A stretch of 64,000 nucleotides of DNA from NCBI GenBank assembly GCA_963585895.1, contig OY757904.1, positions 4,959,982 to 5,023,981 on the forward strand, given 5' to 3'. Each line of letters begins with the position of its first letter. Position 1 is the first letter of the stretch. Both the position numbers and the translations under genes were made by a program. The stretch is from Sepioteuthis lessoniana (taxonomy: Eukaryota > Mollusca > Cephalopoda > Myopsida > Loliginidae). The notes below the pieces were generated by a model. The model made no database searches. It was not told the origin of the DNA and saw only the letters and a program-made list of their open reading frames with translations. Shown in pieces: positions 24,552 through 35,384 of this stretch.

Positions 24552-25089
24552 TGTAAAGTTACCCCCCTCGCCCCCACATACTACATCAACTCTTCTAACC
24601 ATTCACTTCTTGCGGCCGGTGATCAACTAGTGGTTCCGAGGGGGGTAACACGCATTTCTTGCCACTGCAAGAATACGATCGAGGGGACAGGAGAAAATAA
24701 AACAAACGAACAAACACGAACAATGCTTGGGGTCAACTCAATAGCAAAAAGAGGAGTTATGCAACACTACATTTCCGAGAGCATATATGGACTAACGCTA
24801 GCATGGATTACTAGCGAAAATTCCACAAAGCAACTAGAATGCCGACATCTTGACTCGATCTTCTTCGCTGGACCCTATCTTCTCTGCTACTGTGTCCGGA
24901 GTCAACCACATCTCTCCGTGTCCCGTCGCCAACTCTTTTTCGGCTTCCTTCTCCAACCAACTCTCTTCTCGCGTCCCGTTACCTCTTCCGGCCACGCCGA
25001 GATTTCAAGTCCAAAAACCCTTTGTCTGGTTTCGAGCCAAAACAGACAAAGGAATCGTCTGCTAGGTGGGCCACCTATATAGTGTTACA
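24552..25089 (-). repeat. 5' LTR of the LARD-like element
   Basis: A 538-bp copy of the 21,576-22,112 repeat with one extra A near 24,960 and about 13 substitutions, four of them clustered in its outermost 17 bases on the plus strand. Confidence 0.9.
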
Positions 25090-25523
25090 TTGGTTGGTTG
25101 GGTTTTATGACATATCAACCTTTGTAGGTTATTTAACACCAAATCAATTTTTATACAAATAATCAGTTCTATTTCAAACAATTAAGTTTAGCATGAGTAC
25201 ATTGTTTAATTGTCAAAAACATTTCTATTTCAAGCTATTCAGTTTATTCAAACAGTTCTAATTCAGCCAATTCAGTCTAGTATAAGTATGCAGTTTATTT
25301 CTATTTCACCGATAGATAGGGCCCTCTCGGGTGCTACCATTTCAGGTCAGAGTGGACCGGCGAGCAAAGGCAGTAAAGGGGTGCTCCACATTCCCCAAAG
25401 CCCCAGCATCACTGGATCCTCATGATCAGATTGTTTAGTGCCATATCCAAGACACTCGTTGGGGGGTCTTATTCCTCTGCAGAGGAGCAGTCGGTTTATT
25501 CTACAGCCCCAGCCGTTGGCAAT
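25090..25523 (-). mobile_element. Family B SINE-like element
   Basis: The plus strand starts with the tail in reverse, (TTGG)n then GGGTTTTATGACATATCAAC. Two to three ~55-bp units with ATTCAGTTTAG and AGTTCTA cores follow, then the conserved head (CAGAGTGGACC, CCCCAAAGCCCCAGCAT, CCTCTGCAGAGGAGCAG, ending CAGCCGTTGGCAA). The LARD-like element is inserted in its CCAA tail. No open frame or clear Pol III box was found. Confidence 0.85.
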
Positions 25524-26679
25524 GATATACCTATAAAGTTATCTTTTCTTGTCTACATAAAAAAGGACATTTATTTCGACACGGTGTGTCTTGTAGAGTC
25601 CAATTTTTGTGAAAAGCTTTCGTCTATGCTTCTATTATTAGCAATATAATAGAAAAGCTATGTATGTCATAGAGTTTAACATAATTTGATTTTTATTTCA
25701 TTTAAACCCTCACTATTTCTTTCATTTTGAGAAGTATATTAAAATGTTTGGTCAATATTCAAAGTCTTGTCATGAATTTTCTTGAATCTAAATTAAAAAA
25801 TGAATATTCACGGTCTACTCTTATGTATTACCACACTACATCGTTTGAAATATATCGATCATATTCAGTGTTCAATCTTTTAAGGTTTTTTTAGAATAAA
25901 TATTTTTGGCTGCTTTGCTCAACCTTTTCAAACGTTTTTCTATTGCTGTATTTCAACATTTTTTATATTTTGTTTCTATCTTATAATATCTTAAAATGTT
26001 GCTTTATTTTTCCTTCTTTTAAAGTATATTATTCATCTTTTCTTTCTACGAGGAAGCAGCAAATATGAACTCTTAGAACTTTGACGTTCACTTTCATATT
26101 CTTTTAATTGTGGTCATAAGCTCTCCTTTATGATGACTGTTGACAATTGACTGTTTTTCAGAGGAATCTTTTCTTTCTTTGCCTTTTAAATATTTCTATT
26201 GTTACTGTTCTTTTAATGCCATGAAAAACGTTATTTTCATCCTTACTAAATAGTCTTGGCAACACCATTCAGTTGCAGTTTGAAAATTCTCATTCCGAAC
26301 AAGTATAAAAACTTGGCTACCTCTGACACAAGAATCAAAGAGATTAATCAAAAATGTTTGGCAGGCTTTCTCAGACGGATGCCCTTCAAAGTAGTCATAT
26401 TGGCAGAATTAGTAGTGTTTTCATCTCATGTTCATAAAAATGTCACTATTACTAAGTGCTCCAAAATGAAGAGTGTTTAATGTTTCTACATTCAGAAACT
26501 TGTGATCAGCCTCTATTTTTTTTCTCACCAAATGAGCATCTTGAATCTACCTGCAATTTTATGATGAATAACTTAAAAAATTCTAATGGGATACAAGATG
26601 GTTACATGAAAAGAATATCGAATAAGGATATATGTTATTTTGGTCATAATTTCTATGTGTGTGTGTTAGAGAGACAGGC

Positions 26680-26683
<4 letters not shown>
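25524..26683. other. AT-rich DNA, no gene recognised
   Basis: Small open frames (26256-26480, 26456-26743) show no recognisable motif. The latter ends in a GA repeat. Confidence 0.5.
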
Positions 26684-26731
<48 letters not shown>

Positions 26732-26738
26732 ACACACA
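26684..26738. repeat. (GA)n-(CA)n microsatellite
   Basis: About 20 GA units are followed by six CA units. Confidence 0.95.
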
Positions 26739-27164
26739 TTTAAAATACAATAATTAAAAACATTTATATTCGTAGATAGTTTGGAAAAAATCCTATGGCA
26801 GTAAAAAAAATATTGAAAATCGTCATACATTTAAAATAACGAAATAAATAGCAATTAGTAGTTGCCTCACCAACTGTAATTTTCTTAATAACAAATATAT
26901 TGCAATAGAGAACGTATGATGCGTATATTCATTACTTTACAAATCCAAGCACCGATATTATTCTTTATCCCTATGAATAATTAAAAAGAAACAATTTAAT
27001 GGCGAGCTACTGAATATATATTGCAGAATTATTAGATAAACAAACTCTAATAAACAAGACATTATCTAAATTTCATAAAATTCAAAAGAAATAAATTGCT
27101 AATTTGTAAATGTCTTGCATTTTACTCAAATACAAGGATCATTAAATAGGTTTCCAGACATTTT
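26739..27164. other. Nothing recognised
   Basis: AT-rich unique sequence that leads into the mariner remnant. Confidence 0.5.
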
Positions 27165-27850
27165 TCGTATGGGCACTTTTATTGATAGTACACGCATTAA
27201 ACTCTAGTCCCTTTTCGAAATAATCTCCTCCGGCTGCAATGCAATTGTTTTACCGTTCCAACAACTTCTGGAAGTCCTCTTGTGTGAGTGTGTCAATGAC
27301 CTTCGTCACAGCCTCTTTCATCTCCTCAATTGACTCATAACGACAACCTCTGAGCTTAGGGAATAACCAAAAGTTACAGGGAGCAAGGTATAGACTATAG
27401 GGAGGGTGAGGAACTGTCTTGATGCTCAAATAATCTGTGACAAGGATGGAGTTGTGGACTGGTGCATTGTCCTGGTGGAAATGTCACTGAGCCGATTTGA
27501 AGAGTGCTGGCCTCTTCCGGCCGAATCTCTTCCTGAACTCCCATAAAACCTCAACATAGGAACCCTAACCGTAACCCTAACCCTTTTGTCAATCAACTCT
27601 GGTGTATTGACTTCCTTACTCCTCCCACACCTCTCATCATCCCTCACAGTCTCCCTGCCTTCCTTGAATATCTTATGCCACTCAAAAACTCATGCTCGAT
27701 TCATGCAAGATGCTCCAAAAGCAGTCTGAAGCATTCCATACGTTTCTATGGCATTTTTCTAAGTTTAAAACAGAACTGTATTGCATATCATTCTTCTAAA
27801 GTGTCCTCACGTCCAGACTGCATTTTAGAAAATTCACCAGCTGTGACAAT
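27165..27850 (-). pseudogene. Mariner transposase remnant with internal deletion
   Basis: The minus strand first encodes an N-terminal helix-turn-helix part (FEWHKIFKEGRETVRDDERC, then RSKEVNTPELI, about 27,720-27,590). It then jumps to YVEVL-type sequence, RKRFGRKRPALF and the C-terminal catalytic region. The middle, which would carry the first catalytic D, is missing. The second D survives in HQDNAPVH (27,469-27,471). The third is N in APCNFW (27,373-27,375) where mariners have D. The end carries IAAGGDYFE. A telomere-like filler sits exactly at the deletion (27,561-27,583). Terminal inverted repeats are not clear. This is a dead, old mariner of the DD34D type. Confidence 0.85.
27561..27583. 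repeat. Short telomere-like repeat (CCCTAA)n
   Basis: Nearly four AACCCT units, one of them with a C-to-G change (AACCGT), lie at the junction of the mariner's internal deletion. TTAGGG is the usual metazoan, including molluscan, telomere unit. Confidence 0.85.
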
Positions 27851-28137
27851 CAGGCTTTAGTAGGGTATATTACAATTGCTGCTGTAGCTGTTCATTTAAA
27901 CCTGAAATTATCGAAAATTGGTCAGTCATCTCATAAGATGTATAGCAATAACATACTGAATTCTCAAGATTCTTCGCCATTTTTAAATGCGTGTACAAAA
28001 AAGTCTAAAAAAACTTATTGAATACACCACGTAAATTAAGAAAAAATATCCCTGTGGAGAACTCCATGAACTTTTCTCAGAAAAATATTTATAAAGTCAT
28101 CACCAGCATAAAGCTGTACCTACGGAATCCTTTGATT
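27851..28137. other. Nothing recognised
   Basis: AT-rich spacer between the mariner and LINE remnants. Confidence 0.5.
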
Positions 28138-28615
28138 CTGTTTATTTTCATCCATCCCTATCGATCATTAGTCTTGGTAAGTCCTCTAGACTCCCTCGAG
28201 TGTCTTAACACAGCTGATGAATGCAAGCCTTTGTTGGTTGGTCAACACTGGCGTGTCAATGTGTATAATTTTATTACAGAACTTCGCTCCCGCTATGCCC
28301 AGCGTGTTTTTTTTTTTGTCTTATTTGGATGATTTGTGAGATTGGAGGTAAGTGACAGTACTCTGGTTCTGTAGGGCACTGCTTACAGGATTTAGTAAAA
28401 CCATTCGGCATCCTTGTGTAGTTCCCCTCAGGCTTTTTTTCAAAATCTTTTTTTAGATACTAAGTGGTGTAATCATACTATAGTACAGAAACGGGTACAG
28501 CTTGAAAAATTTCTGGTTTCTATCAGACTGGTTAGATTTCTATATGGTCAATAACCTATTAATATCTGTCCATGATCCATGATTCCCACTCATTAATGAA
28601 AGGTGGGATATTTCT
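28138..28615 (-). pseudogene. RTE-like LINE, 3'-terminal fragment
   Basis: The plus strand reads CATCCATCCCTATCGATCATTAG at its low end, the reverse of the RTE 3' end also seen at 46,320. The minus strand gives degenerate DRLTI- and LLYG-type sequence of the post-palm region up to about 28,560. Only the last part of the ORF remains. Confidence 0.65.
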
Positions 28616-28619
28616 CTTT

Positions 28620-29640
28620 CCCAAGAACGGAGGTCTCAGAATCAATAAGAACTTTAAAATGCAAAACACTTACTGCTATTGCTTATAATGCCCGGCTTCT
28701 CAATGGTATCCAACCGAAAATCAAGAAAATTCTTGCAAAAAACCAGAAATGCTTTTGTAGAACTTGCTTCACGATTTAACAGATTCGGACAGTTCTGTAT
28801 CATTTGTGGTCTATGTGAACATGAAAAGTACACCCACCGACTAGCTTACATAACATTGGGCTAACTGTTTGCGTCAAAGTCTGATGTGGTCTCTCCCACA
28901 CACGGGCTATACTATCCTTCTAATCATCGAAGGAGTACAAGCAAAAAAAGTAGATTTCTTCTCGCAAATACACCACCTAAAGTAGAATCCCAAGGGCAAA
29001 GAGTAGAGCATTGGGGACATTGATTTCTACGAAAAACAAAAGACAGAGCACATGAGCTTTGAACAAAAAGTACCGATCTCCACTCTATGTGGCATTCCTC
29101 TAAATTTAGTTTGGTCGAACAAATTTAGCGGATTACCAAAAGATGAGATGTTGCTGTTGATGTACGTGAACTGGTCATTCACATACATCTTTTGAAAGTG
29201 ATGTCACTATACAACTATGGAAAGCATAATTATATGTAAGTCTGATCTGTCTAAGATAAAATAGGATTTGTTACAAGCTTTAGTTGAATCCATACTATTA
29301 TATGGTTGCACTTCTTGGACGCTAGCAAAACGCATTGAGAAAAAGGTTGATAGAGACAATACAAAACTGCTCCCTACTCTCTTGAACAAAAATTCTGGAA
29401 AAAAAAAACCCACAAAAGAGTAGCTGTATGACCGCATGCCTCTCATCTCACAAACCATTCAAACAAGACAAACAAAACATGCAGCGTACTGTAAGGAGGA
29501 ATTCATAAGCAAGATTCTCTGATGGATTGCTGCATATGGACGTTCCCGAGTTAACCGACCAACAAAGATTTTATGCAGCCTTGTTACTTACAAGGAGACT
29601 CTTGTATCACTCAACCAGAAACAAGATGACTTCCCGAATT
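28620..29640 (+). pseudogene. RTE-like LINE, diverged fragment in several frames
   Basis: It begins in RT fingers (TAIAYNARLLNGIQPKIKKI, near 28,665-28,735). Poorly conserved palm sequence follows, then ESILLYGCTSWTLAKRIEKK (29,286-29,345), LISQTIQTRQTKHAAYC (29,443-29,500) and YGRSRVNRPTKI (about 29,540). It is more diverged than the other RTE copies and may be another subfamily. Confidence 0.7.
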
Positions 29641-29983
29641 CCTACAAATTCCAAACAAATATTGTACAATATTGATTGTTATATATGTAATAGACATTAC
29701 ATAAGTATAAGGGGAAATAGTGTTTTTTTTACATTTTGTTAACATTTTCGTTATGTATATGATCCAAGTATTATCTTCCAAAATGGCATTTGCGGCTACT
29801 CCAACAACTCAGGATAAAATCTTATCAAGAGTTATTTGTAGTAAGATTAACTTTTAAAATGTCCTGTCCTCTTATCGTTTAGCAAGTTAGGTTAACATGC
29901 CATTAATTCTTAGTTCGATTCACAGCGAGAGCTTTATGCTAATGGTTTTTTGTCAAACTATACAAAACTTAGACGGCAACTTT
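29641..29983. other. Nothing recognised
   Basis: Unique AT-rich sequence, bounded on the right by the TSD of the following element. Confidence 0.5.
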
Positions 29984-29991
29984 TGAAAATC

Positions 29992-30610
29992 GTGCCCAGT
30001 CGGCAGGTGGGGACTGTAGAATACACGGACTGCACCTCTACAGCCCTAAGACCCTCCCCAACGAGTGTCCTGGAGATGTCACTATACAATCTGAGGGTTA
30101 AGTAATGCTGGAAGTTTGGGGAAAGCGGAATACCTCTTCATTGTCATCACTCCCAGGTCCACTCTAGCCCGATGTGGTAGCACCTGATAGGGTCATATCT
30201 ATGGGTCAAATAGAACTAAATTGTGTACTTATGCTAAACTGAATTACTTGAAATATAAGTATTTTGACATTTAAACAGCGTACTTACGCTAAAATGAATT
30301 GTTTGAAATAGAACTGTTTTACATGGAAACTGTACTTACGCTAAACTGAATTGTTTGAAATAGAACTGTTTTTACATTTACCTGTGTTTAAACAAAGACT
30401 ATTGTTATACTCAACTGAATTGTTTGAATTAGAACTGTTTGATTAAACTGAATAGCTTGCAATAGAAATGTTTTTTGACAATAAAACTGTGTACTCATGC
30501 TAAACTGATTGGTTTGAAAAAGGACTGATTATTTGTATAAAAATAGAATTGGCGTTAAATACCTACAAAGGTTTATATGCCATAAAACCCAAACAACCAA
30601 TCAGCCATTG
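29992..30610 (+). mobile_element. Family B SINE-like element, nearly full length
   Basis: It starts GTGCCCAGTCGGCAGG, runs through the conserved head (to about 30,215), five to six ~55-bp units with CTAAACTGAATTGTTTGAAA cores, and ends GGCGTTAAATACCTACAAAG, then ATGCCATAAAACCCAAACAA. The sequence TGAAAATC flanks it (29,984-29,991 and 30,611-30,618), consistent with one retroposition event. Confidence 0.85.
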
Positions 30611-30618
30611 TGAAAATC

Positions 30619-30969
30619 CTTCAAATAATGGTTATGACGGATTGATAAGTCTAAAACTAGAATAGAATCAAGCTTTATGCGCTGAATGAATGTGGGATTG
30701 AGCTATCCCTACACTTGGATCGAGGCATACACAAACGCGTCCACGTAAATGCTCCTCAGAGTATATTAATTCCGGTTTTGTCTAATTAAATAATCTAATG
30801 GCTTGAAATACCCTAATTTACTCACACTTCTCCATTGCTGACCGAATGCTATATTTTAAAAAATAGGTTTACAAGTTATCTCTAACACTTTACTTGACGT
30901 TAGTCTCCGATACGGACAAGAAGCAACTGTGCTGAAGTCTGCCTTCAGATCAAGGTGTATACCCATTGT

Positions 30970-30970
<1 letters not shown>
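30619..30970. other. Nothing recognised
   Basis: Unique sequence before a dinucleotide tract. Confidence 0.5.
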
Positions 30971-31030
<60 letters not shown>

Positions 31031-31061
31031 GCACACATATATATATATATATATATACATA
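30971..31061. repeat. (CA)n-(TA)n compound microsatellite
   Basis: CA units are followed by two TA tracts separated by a short CGCACACA segment. Confidence 0.95.
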
Positions 31062-31252
31062 TGGAAGAGGAATAAGACGATAAAACCAATTCGGGAATGT
31101 TATTACATTTTTATTCTGTACTAGCTCTATCAGATAATAGTTTTAAAAATTTTAAATGTCAGCAAAAATACTGGAGAACATTGCAGCTGCTGACGAGGTT
31201 GTGATGGCAACCTAATTTGGCAGGCCGATTGTTTTATATGTGTATATATAAT

Positions 31253-31541
31253 TTGAAGAAAAAAACAAAATTCGGTCTCATTAGGATTAAAAATTTATTT
31301 TCATCCTTTGATATGAATCAACAACTCCCCAAAAACTGATATGAATCAACAACTTCCCCAAACTTTAACAGGATTTTTTAAGATCCAACATGAAAATAAA
31401 AGAATACAGCCATTATTTTCATGTTCGATCTGAAGAAGTCCTGTTAAATGTTTTTGGTGTTGTTGATTCATATCAATGCCCTTAACAGGATGAAAATAAA
31501 TTTATAATCCTAATGTGACCGAATTTTGTTTTTTTCTTGAA
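31253..31541. mobile_element. Foldback element / MITE-like hairpin
   Basis: The 289-bp segment is an imperfect inverted repeat over nearly its full length. The left arm starts TTGAAGAAAAAAACAAAATT; the reverse complement of the right arm starts TTCAAGAAAAAAACAAAATT. The arms share CGGTC..CATTAGGATTA, AAATTTATTTTCATCC, TGATATGAATCAACAAC, TTTAACAGGA and CATGAAAATAA. The loop is about a dozen bases near 31,395-31,410. ATAAT flanks both ends (31,248-31,252 and 31,542-31,546). The left arm has an extra partial tandem copy of the TGATATGAATCAACAAC block. No open frame is present. Confidence 0.82.
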
Positions 31542-31675
31542 ATAATATTTGCTCTGTGAAATTATTTACTTGGAGCTCCTTACCTAAAAAATTTAAATAT
31601 TCGAATTTTGAATAATTTAATTTTCCTGACGGAATTGTTCCCTACTCCGGATTTATAGGATTGAAAAATACCTTT

Positions 31676-31700
31676 TACATATATATATATATATATATAT
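31676..31700. repeat. (AT)n tract, left of SINE
   Basis: Left part of an AT microsatellite apparently split by the family A SINE; the right part is at 31,953-31,984. Confidence 0.85.
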
Positions 31701-31952
31701 AAGCATTCATGGACTAATGATTGTCGTCGTATAGAATGAACACGAGGGTGTTGGTATTTCATATTGGCCTAATACCCTTGTGAAAGCTAGAAATCCAATC
31801 ATTCTCCCTCCAGCTATTGTTGAATAGTAGAGCATTCCGGTTCTTTAACCTTGGTATGGTAAACCGGTCTAAGAGAAGGAAAACTCTGAATTTAAATTTG
31901 TTAAACTCCACCAAAAATTACCTTGCGCCACATCCTACTCGTGTGAAGAGGT
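31701..31952 (+). mobile_element. tRNA-derived SINE, family A, inside (AT)n
   Basis: The head is degraded (GGACTAATGATTGTCGTCG; the B box is hardly recognisable), but the body matches the other copies (CCAATCATTCTCCCTCC, AAGAGAAGGAAAACTCTGAA) and ends GAGGTTGGT. AT repeats lie directly on both sides. Confidence 0.8.
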
Positions 31953-31953
31953 T

Positions 31954-31984
<31 letters not shown>
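31953..31984. repeat. (AT)n tract, right of SINE
   Basis: Continuation of the AT microsatellite interrupted by the SINE. Confidence 0.9.
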
Positions 31985-31987
<3 letters not shown>

Positions 31988-32899
31988 TACATCTATGAAT
32001 AAAGAATGCTCAACGTGCACTTGGTCTGATGATCACATAGGCGAGAAACTAATTGTCCCTAAGAACGGTTGATTTTTTTATTTACCCCATTATATGCATT
32101 GACTTTTATGTATGCTGTTTAACACATTTCTAAACATCTGCTATTTGACAGGTCATAAAGATCTGGTGTTAAACACTTCAGAAATATTTACATGAATGTA
32201 TATGAGCAATTTGCATCCATATAACCATTATATTTATACAGGTCTATTACAGATGCACAGATCCTAATATCCATGTCCATATATTACGACATGGAGTTTT
32301 CTGCTAAAGGAGGGGACATTAGTGTCGTATTTTCTGCTCGGGAACGAATGTAGAAATGAAGGTATTATTGCTTGCCGAGAGTCCACTTTTACTTATGACA
32401 TAAAGCAAAAAAAAAAAAAAAAAAATCAGCATTTTCTCATTCTTTTCTAATTTGCCTTTAAATTATCTGTTGATGTGGAGGCAATTGATGTTTAATTTAC
32501 ACAGTCATGGATTTACCTAGACGACTCTCCTTTTCTCGATAATCTATTAGTTGTTTTGTTTTTTTGTTTTTACTTTGACTCTGCTCATTTGCTTCCATAT
32601 ATTCTACAGAGTTTTTGTGACAAGACGTCATTTCTAATCACAAGTCTGAATGGGCTTGGCATCAATTTAGCATCTACAGTGAACAAATAAAGAAACTATT
32701 GAAAAAAAAAATTGCATACCGGAATAATTTGGAGATGTTAGCGACACAATGTTTATTCATTTGAAAACATCCTGCTTATCAAACGGAGAAATTTGAAAGT
32801 ATCATTTACTGTTGTTGATACATTTTCGATTCCCTGTTATCTATTATTTTATTTCCGCTGACTTGGCACGCGCAGGGACACAGATAAAAACACTACAGG

Positions 32900-32903
<4 letters not shown>
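31985..32903. other. No gene recognised
   Basis: Unique AT-rich sequence with an A20-type run near 32,408. Confidence 0.5.

Positions 32904-32978
<75 letters not shown>
32904..32978. repeat. (CA)n-(TA)n microsatellite
   Basis: About 26 CA units followed by eleven TA units. Confidence 0.97.
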
Positions 32979-32979
<1 letters not shown>

Positions 32980-33056
32980 AGCATTACCAGGAATTCACGG
33001 CATTGTCTGAAGAAAGTAACAGACACACAAACATACTCATACGTAGAGATATTCTC

Positions 33057-33057
33057 T

Positions 33058-33113
<56 letters not shown>

Positions 33114-33135
33114 TATCTATCTATCTATCTATCTA
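33057..33135. repeat. (CT)n and (TATC)n microsatellites
   Basis: CT repeats to about 33,107, then TATC units. Open frames through them are repeat artefacts. Confidence 0.95.
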
Positions 33136-33164
33136 GATATATGTATATATATATATTGATATGA

Positions 33165-33930
33165 TAGAATGAGGGCCATGTTATCTTGGCAGCAGATGAC
33201 CTTCATTGACTATCAGCCAGGCTTTCCCTTTGATGAAATGCATGTCGAGATGCTAAATTACATCGAGGGTAAGCTATTTAAACTGTACCTCCTAAGGTCT
33301 AAAACCTATGTTTCGTGCAGTCATAATTATTCGCGTGATGAACGTGGTGAATATTCAGCAGTTGAACAAACATTTTACGTATGACTGCAAGGATTTTAGG
33401 TTGACTATCAGTATCGTGAAAACCAAAGCCATGAATGATGAAGACAACAATGCTTTTGAATTCCCTGAACGTTTTATTAAACTGGGCTCAACCATCAGCA
33501 GCAACTGCATAGCGGAAATTAACAAATGCATTGCAAAAACTACTGGCGTGACGACTAAATTATGAAAGTTGTGAACCAACAACTAGGGGACCTTGAATAC
33601 GAAACGCAAGATGTAGAAGGTGTGTGGCTTGTGTACCCTGCAGTATGACAGCTAATTCTGGATGACTTATGCCAGGCAGGAGAACTGCCTTGAACAGAAA
33701 GATTCAATAACGCAGGGTAAGCCAGGTTCTGAACATGCATTATCTCCTCCCTCTGCTTCGAATGTGATCGTCAGGACATATACACCCCATGAGGGGGGTT
33801 ATATTATATAAAAAAGCTGTAAAGTACGGTGACCTAGTTACCGGACATAGCTCAGTAAGCCGCTCAGCCGTGAGTTTCAAGAAGGTTTAAAAGCACCACC
33901 TAAAACCCATAGATCAATTAATTGAGAGAA
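33165..33930 (+). pseudogene. LINE RT C-terminal fragment of a different family
   Basis: It carries LTISIVKTKAMN and FIKLGSTISSNC..EINKCIAKTTG, resembling the region after the YADD motif in LINE proteins with LGSTIS..., then a degraded stretch that includes a RQENCL piece. Toward 33,900 a weak DGRIPKDILYGEL-like remnant is seen in broken frames. It is unlike the RTE and R4/Dong copies in this window. The exact clade is not assigned. Confidence 0.65.
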
Positions 33931-33971
33931 AAAAAACGGTGTTAGTTGGGTGATTTAATTTGCTTTTCTTT

Positions 33972-33976
<5 letters not shown>

Positions 33977-34005
<29 letters not shown>
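33977..34005. repeat. (AAT)n microsatellite
   Basis: Nine AAT units. On its right lies the 3' end of a minus-strand RTE copy. Confidence 0.93.
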
Positions 34006-34008
<3 letters not shown>

Positions 34009-34009
34009 T

Positions 34010-35270
34010 TAAGTCGGGCTTTTCTCTGACTCTCTCCAACAATCCGTCGGCTAACACTGGAACGTCACTTTCCTTTTTTTTTTTCTTCTCCAACAGTGTC
34101 CTGCAAGTCTTGGTTGTCCTATTTTAGAGATGGGGGTAAGTGTTCCTAGAGCTGCTGTTTCGTGGGATGTTGCGTCGAGTATTTGTTTGATATAGCTCTA
34201 GTATTATTGTGCAGTTCCTGTCAAGCTTTTCCTCAATACGGTTTGCTATGCGTCCATGTAGAGCATCCATACAGTAGAATTGACACAACCTCTTCTTTGA
34301 AGAAATTATATTTTATTTTATTGGATAGGTTAGACATCCGTATGATCAATAACCTATCGACAGCAGTCCACGCCTTCACTAGGTGCATATTGATTTCACT
34401 TTCAGTAAATGAGATGCTGCTACCAAGGTATGTAAACTTGTCCTTTAATTTCAGAGAACCGCCAATTAGAGTGGAGATGTCTCCCTCTTGATATAAACAA
34501 ATGTAATCCGTTTTGTCTGAATTCCCGTAGAAGCCAATGCCTCCTGCTGTCTGCTCCAGGCCATGCAGCAGGGATTCGGCTGGAGTAGGTGTATTTTAAA
34601 GACAGGCTGATCGTCTGCGTAACCTGCGTCGATAATAGTTTCTGCGTGTTCGTCTGATTCTTACTTTTTTATAATATAAAGTCATTTTCTTTTATCAGAT
34701 CTATCAACGTTCGAACTACGTAGTGTAGCCAGATTACGTACTGATATTGTGTTGATGAAACCCCAGGCAGAACTCCAGCAATAATGTCAAAGACATCCGT
34801 GTCTCTATCCGGTTATGGATCCTTGGCTTACGCGTTATTTTAGAGCATCATTATGGTCGTGACAGTTTCTTTGAGGATTAAAATGTTGTGTTTAGGAATA
34901 ATACAGAAAAAGAAGATAGCACGTTGTAGAAGGTGATTAGGTCCGTTTCATCACAAGCATTGAAGACTGTAGCAAGAGATGATTGTTGTGCCGAGGTTAC
35001 TATTAGATGTAGCTACCGTCATTCTCAGATGTATTTTCTTGATGCTGTTGAATGGTTTTAGAGCATGGGGACTGAGAGGCATTTCTACTCTTCCAATGAC
35101 GGCATTGACGGAGTTTTCCATGCAGATGATGAGACAAACGTCCCTCCATTGCCAGTATCGAGGTAATTTATTTCTCGTTCTCTATGAGAGTGTCTATGTT
35201 CTTGTATGCATATGAGGTCTAAGTTATGCTCTGCCACTGATGCTGTCAGCTCCAGTAGCTGGCCTAAACT
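34010..35270 (-). pseudogene. RTE-like LINE, endonuclease joined to RT palm
   Basis: From high to low coordinate it holds an endonuclease remnant (35,265 to about 34,870: IQEH-type, then GGVGMP..LSPHALKPF-like sequence). It then passes directly into RT palm sequence (TIMML near 34,850 and a DGDTDVFDIIAGV-like stretch). The catalytic motif YADD is intact at 34,610-34,621 (DAGYADDQ). The post-palm region continues to 34,010. The linker and RT fingers are missing, so the internal deletion differs from that at 6,438-8,312. Stops are frequent. Confidence 0.8.
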
Positions 35271-35384
35271 TTAAATAATAAAGATAATGATGATAAATAC
35301 CACTAAAGTTTAAATACACTAAAGTTTATCATTAATTCCTAAGACCTCTCCTTTGAATTTCTTTTCAGGCTTATTTTCTTCAAC

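Larger units (their letters stand above)
21576..25089 (-). mobile_element. Non-autonomous LTR retrotransposon (LARD-like)
   Basis: Two direct repeats of 537 and 538 bp (21576-22112, 24552-25089) both start TGTAA and end GTTACA. By eye they differ at about 13 positions plus one 1-bp indel, so they are about 97% identical. TTGG flanks both ends (21572-21575, 25090-25093). Orientation is minus: next to the right LTR the plus strand reads CTGGTCAACGGCACCA, which looks like a tRNA 3' end and so gives a primer-binding site on the minus strand. Next to the left LTR the minus strand reads AAGAGGGGGAATA, a polypurine tract. The 2,439-bp interior is pyrimidine- and homopolymer-rich and shows no gag, protease, RT or integrase sequence. 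It must have moved with proteins from another element. It sits in the first CCAA unit of the tail of the family B copy at 25,090. Confidence 0.88.

Noticed and set aside
21504..25082. Paired similar ORFs (21504-22196 and 24630-25082) as a duplicated gene
   Set aside because: They are LTR copies of one element; the similarity is due to the LTRs and no domain is recognisable.
28138..29640. Twin-primed inversion of one RTE insertion
   Set aside because: The inverted piece contains the 3' end of the element as does the direct piece; twin priming would invert the 5' part. Two insertions explain it better.
32812..33159. 115-residue open frame
   Set aside because: It runs through (CA)n, (TA)n, (CT)n and (TATC)n tracts. 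Similar artefacts occur at 5554-5766, 10865-11068, 48303-48590, 53554-53801 and 55086-55425.
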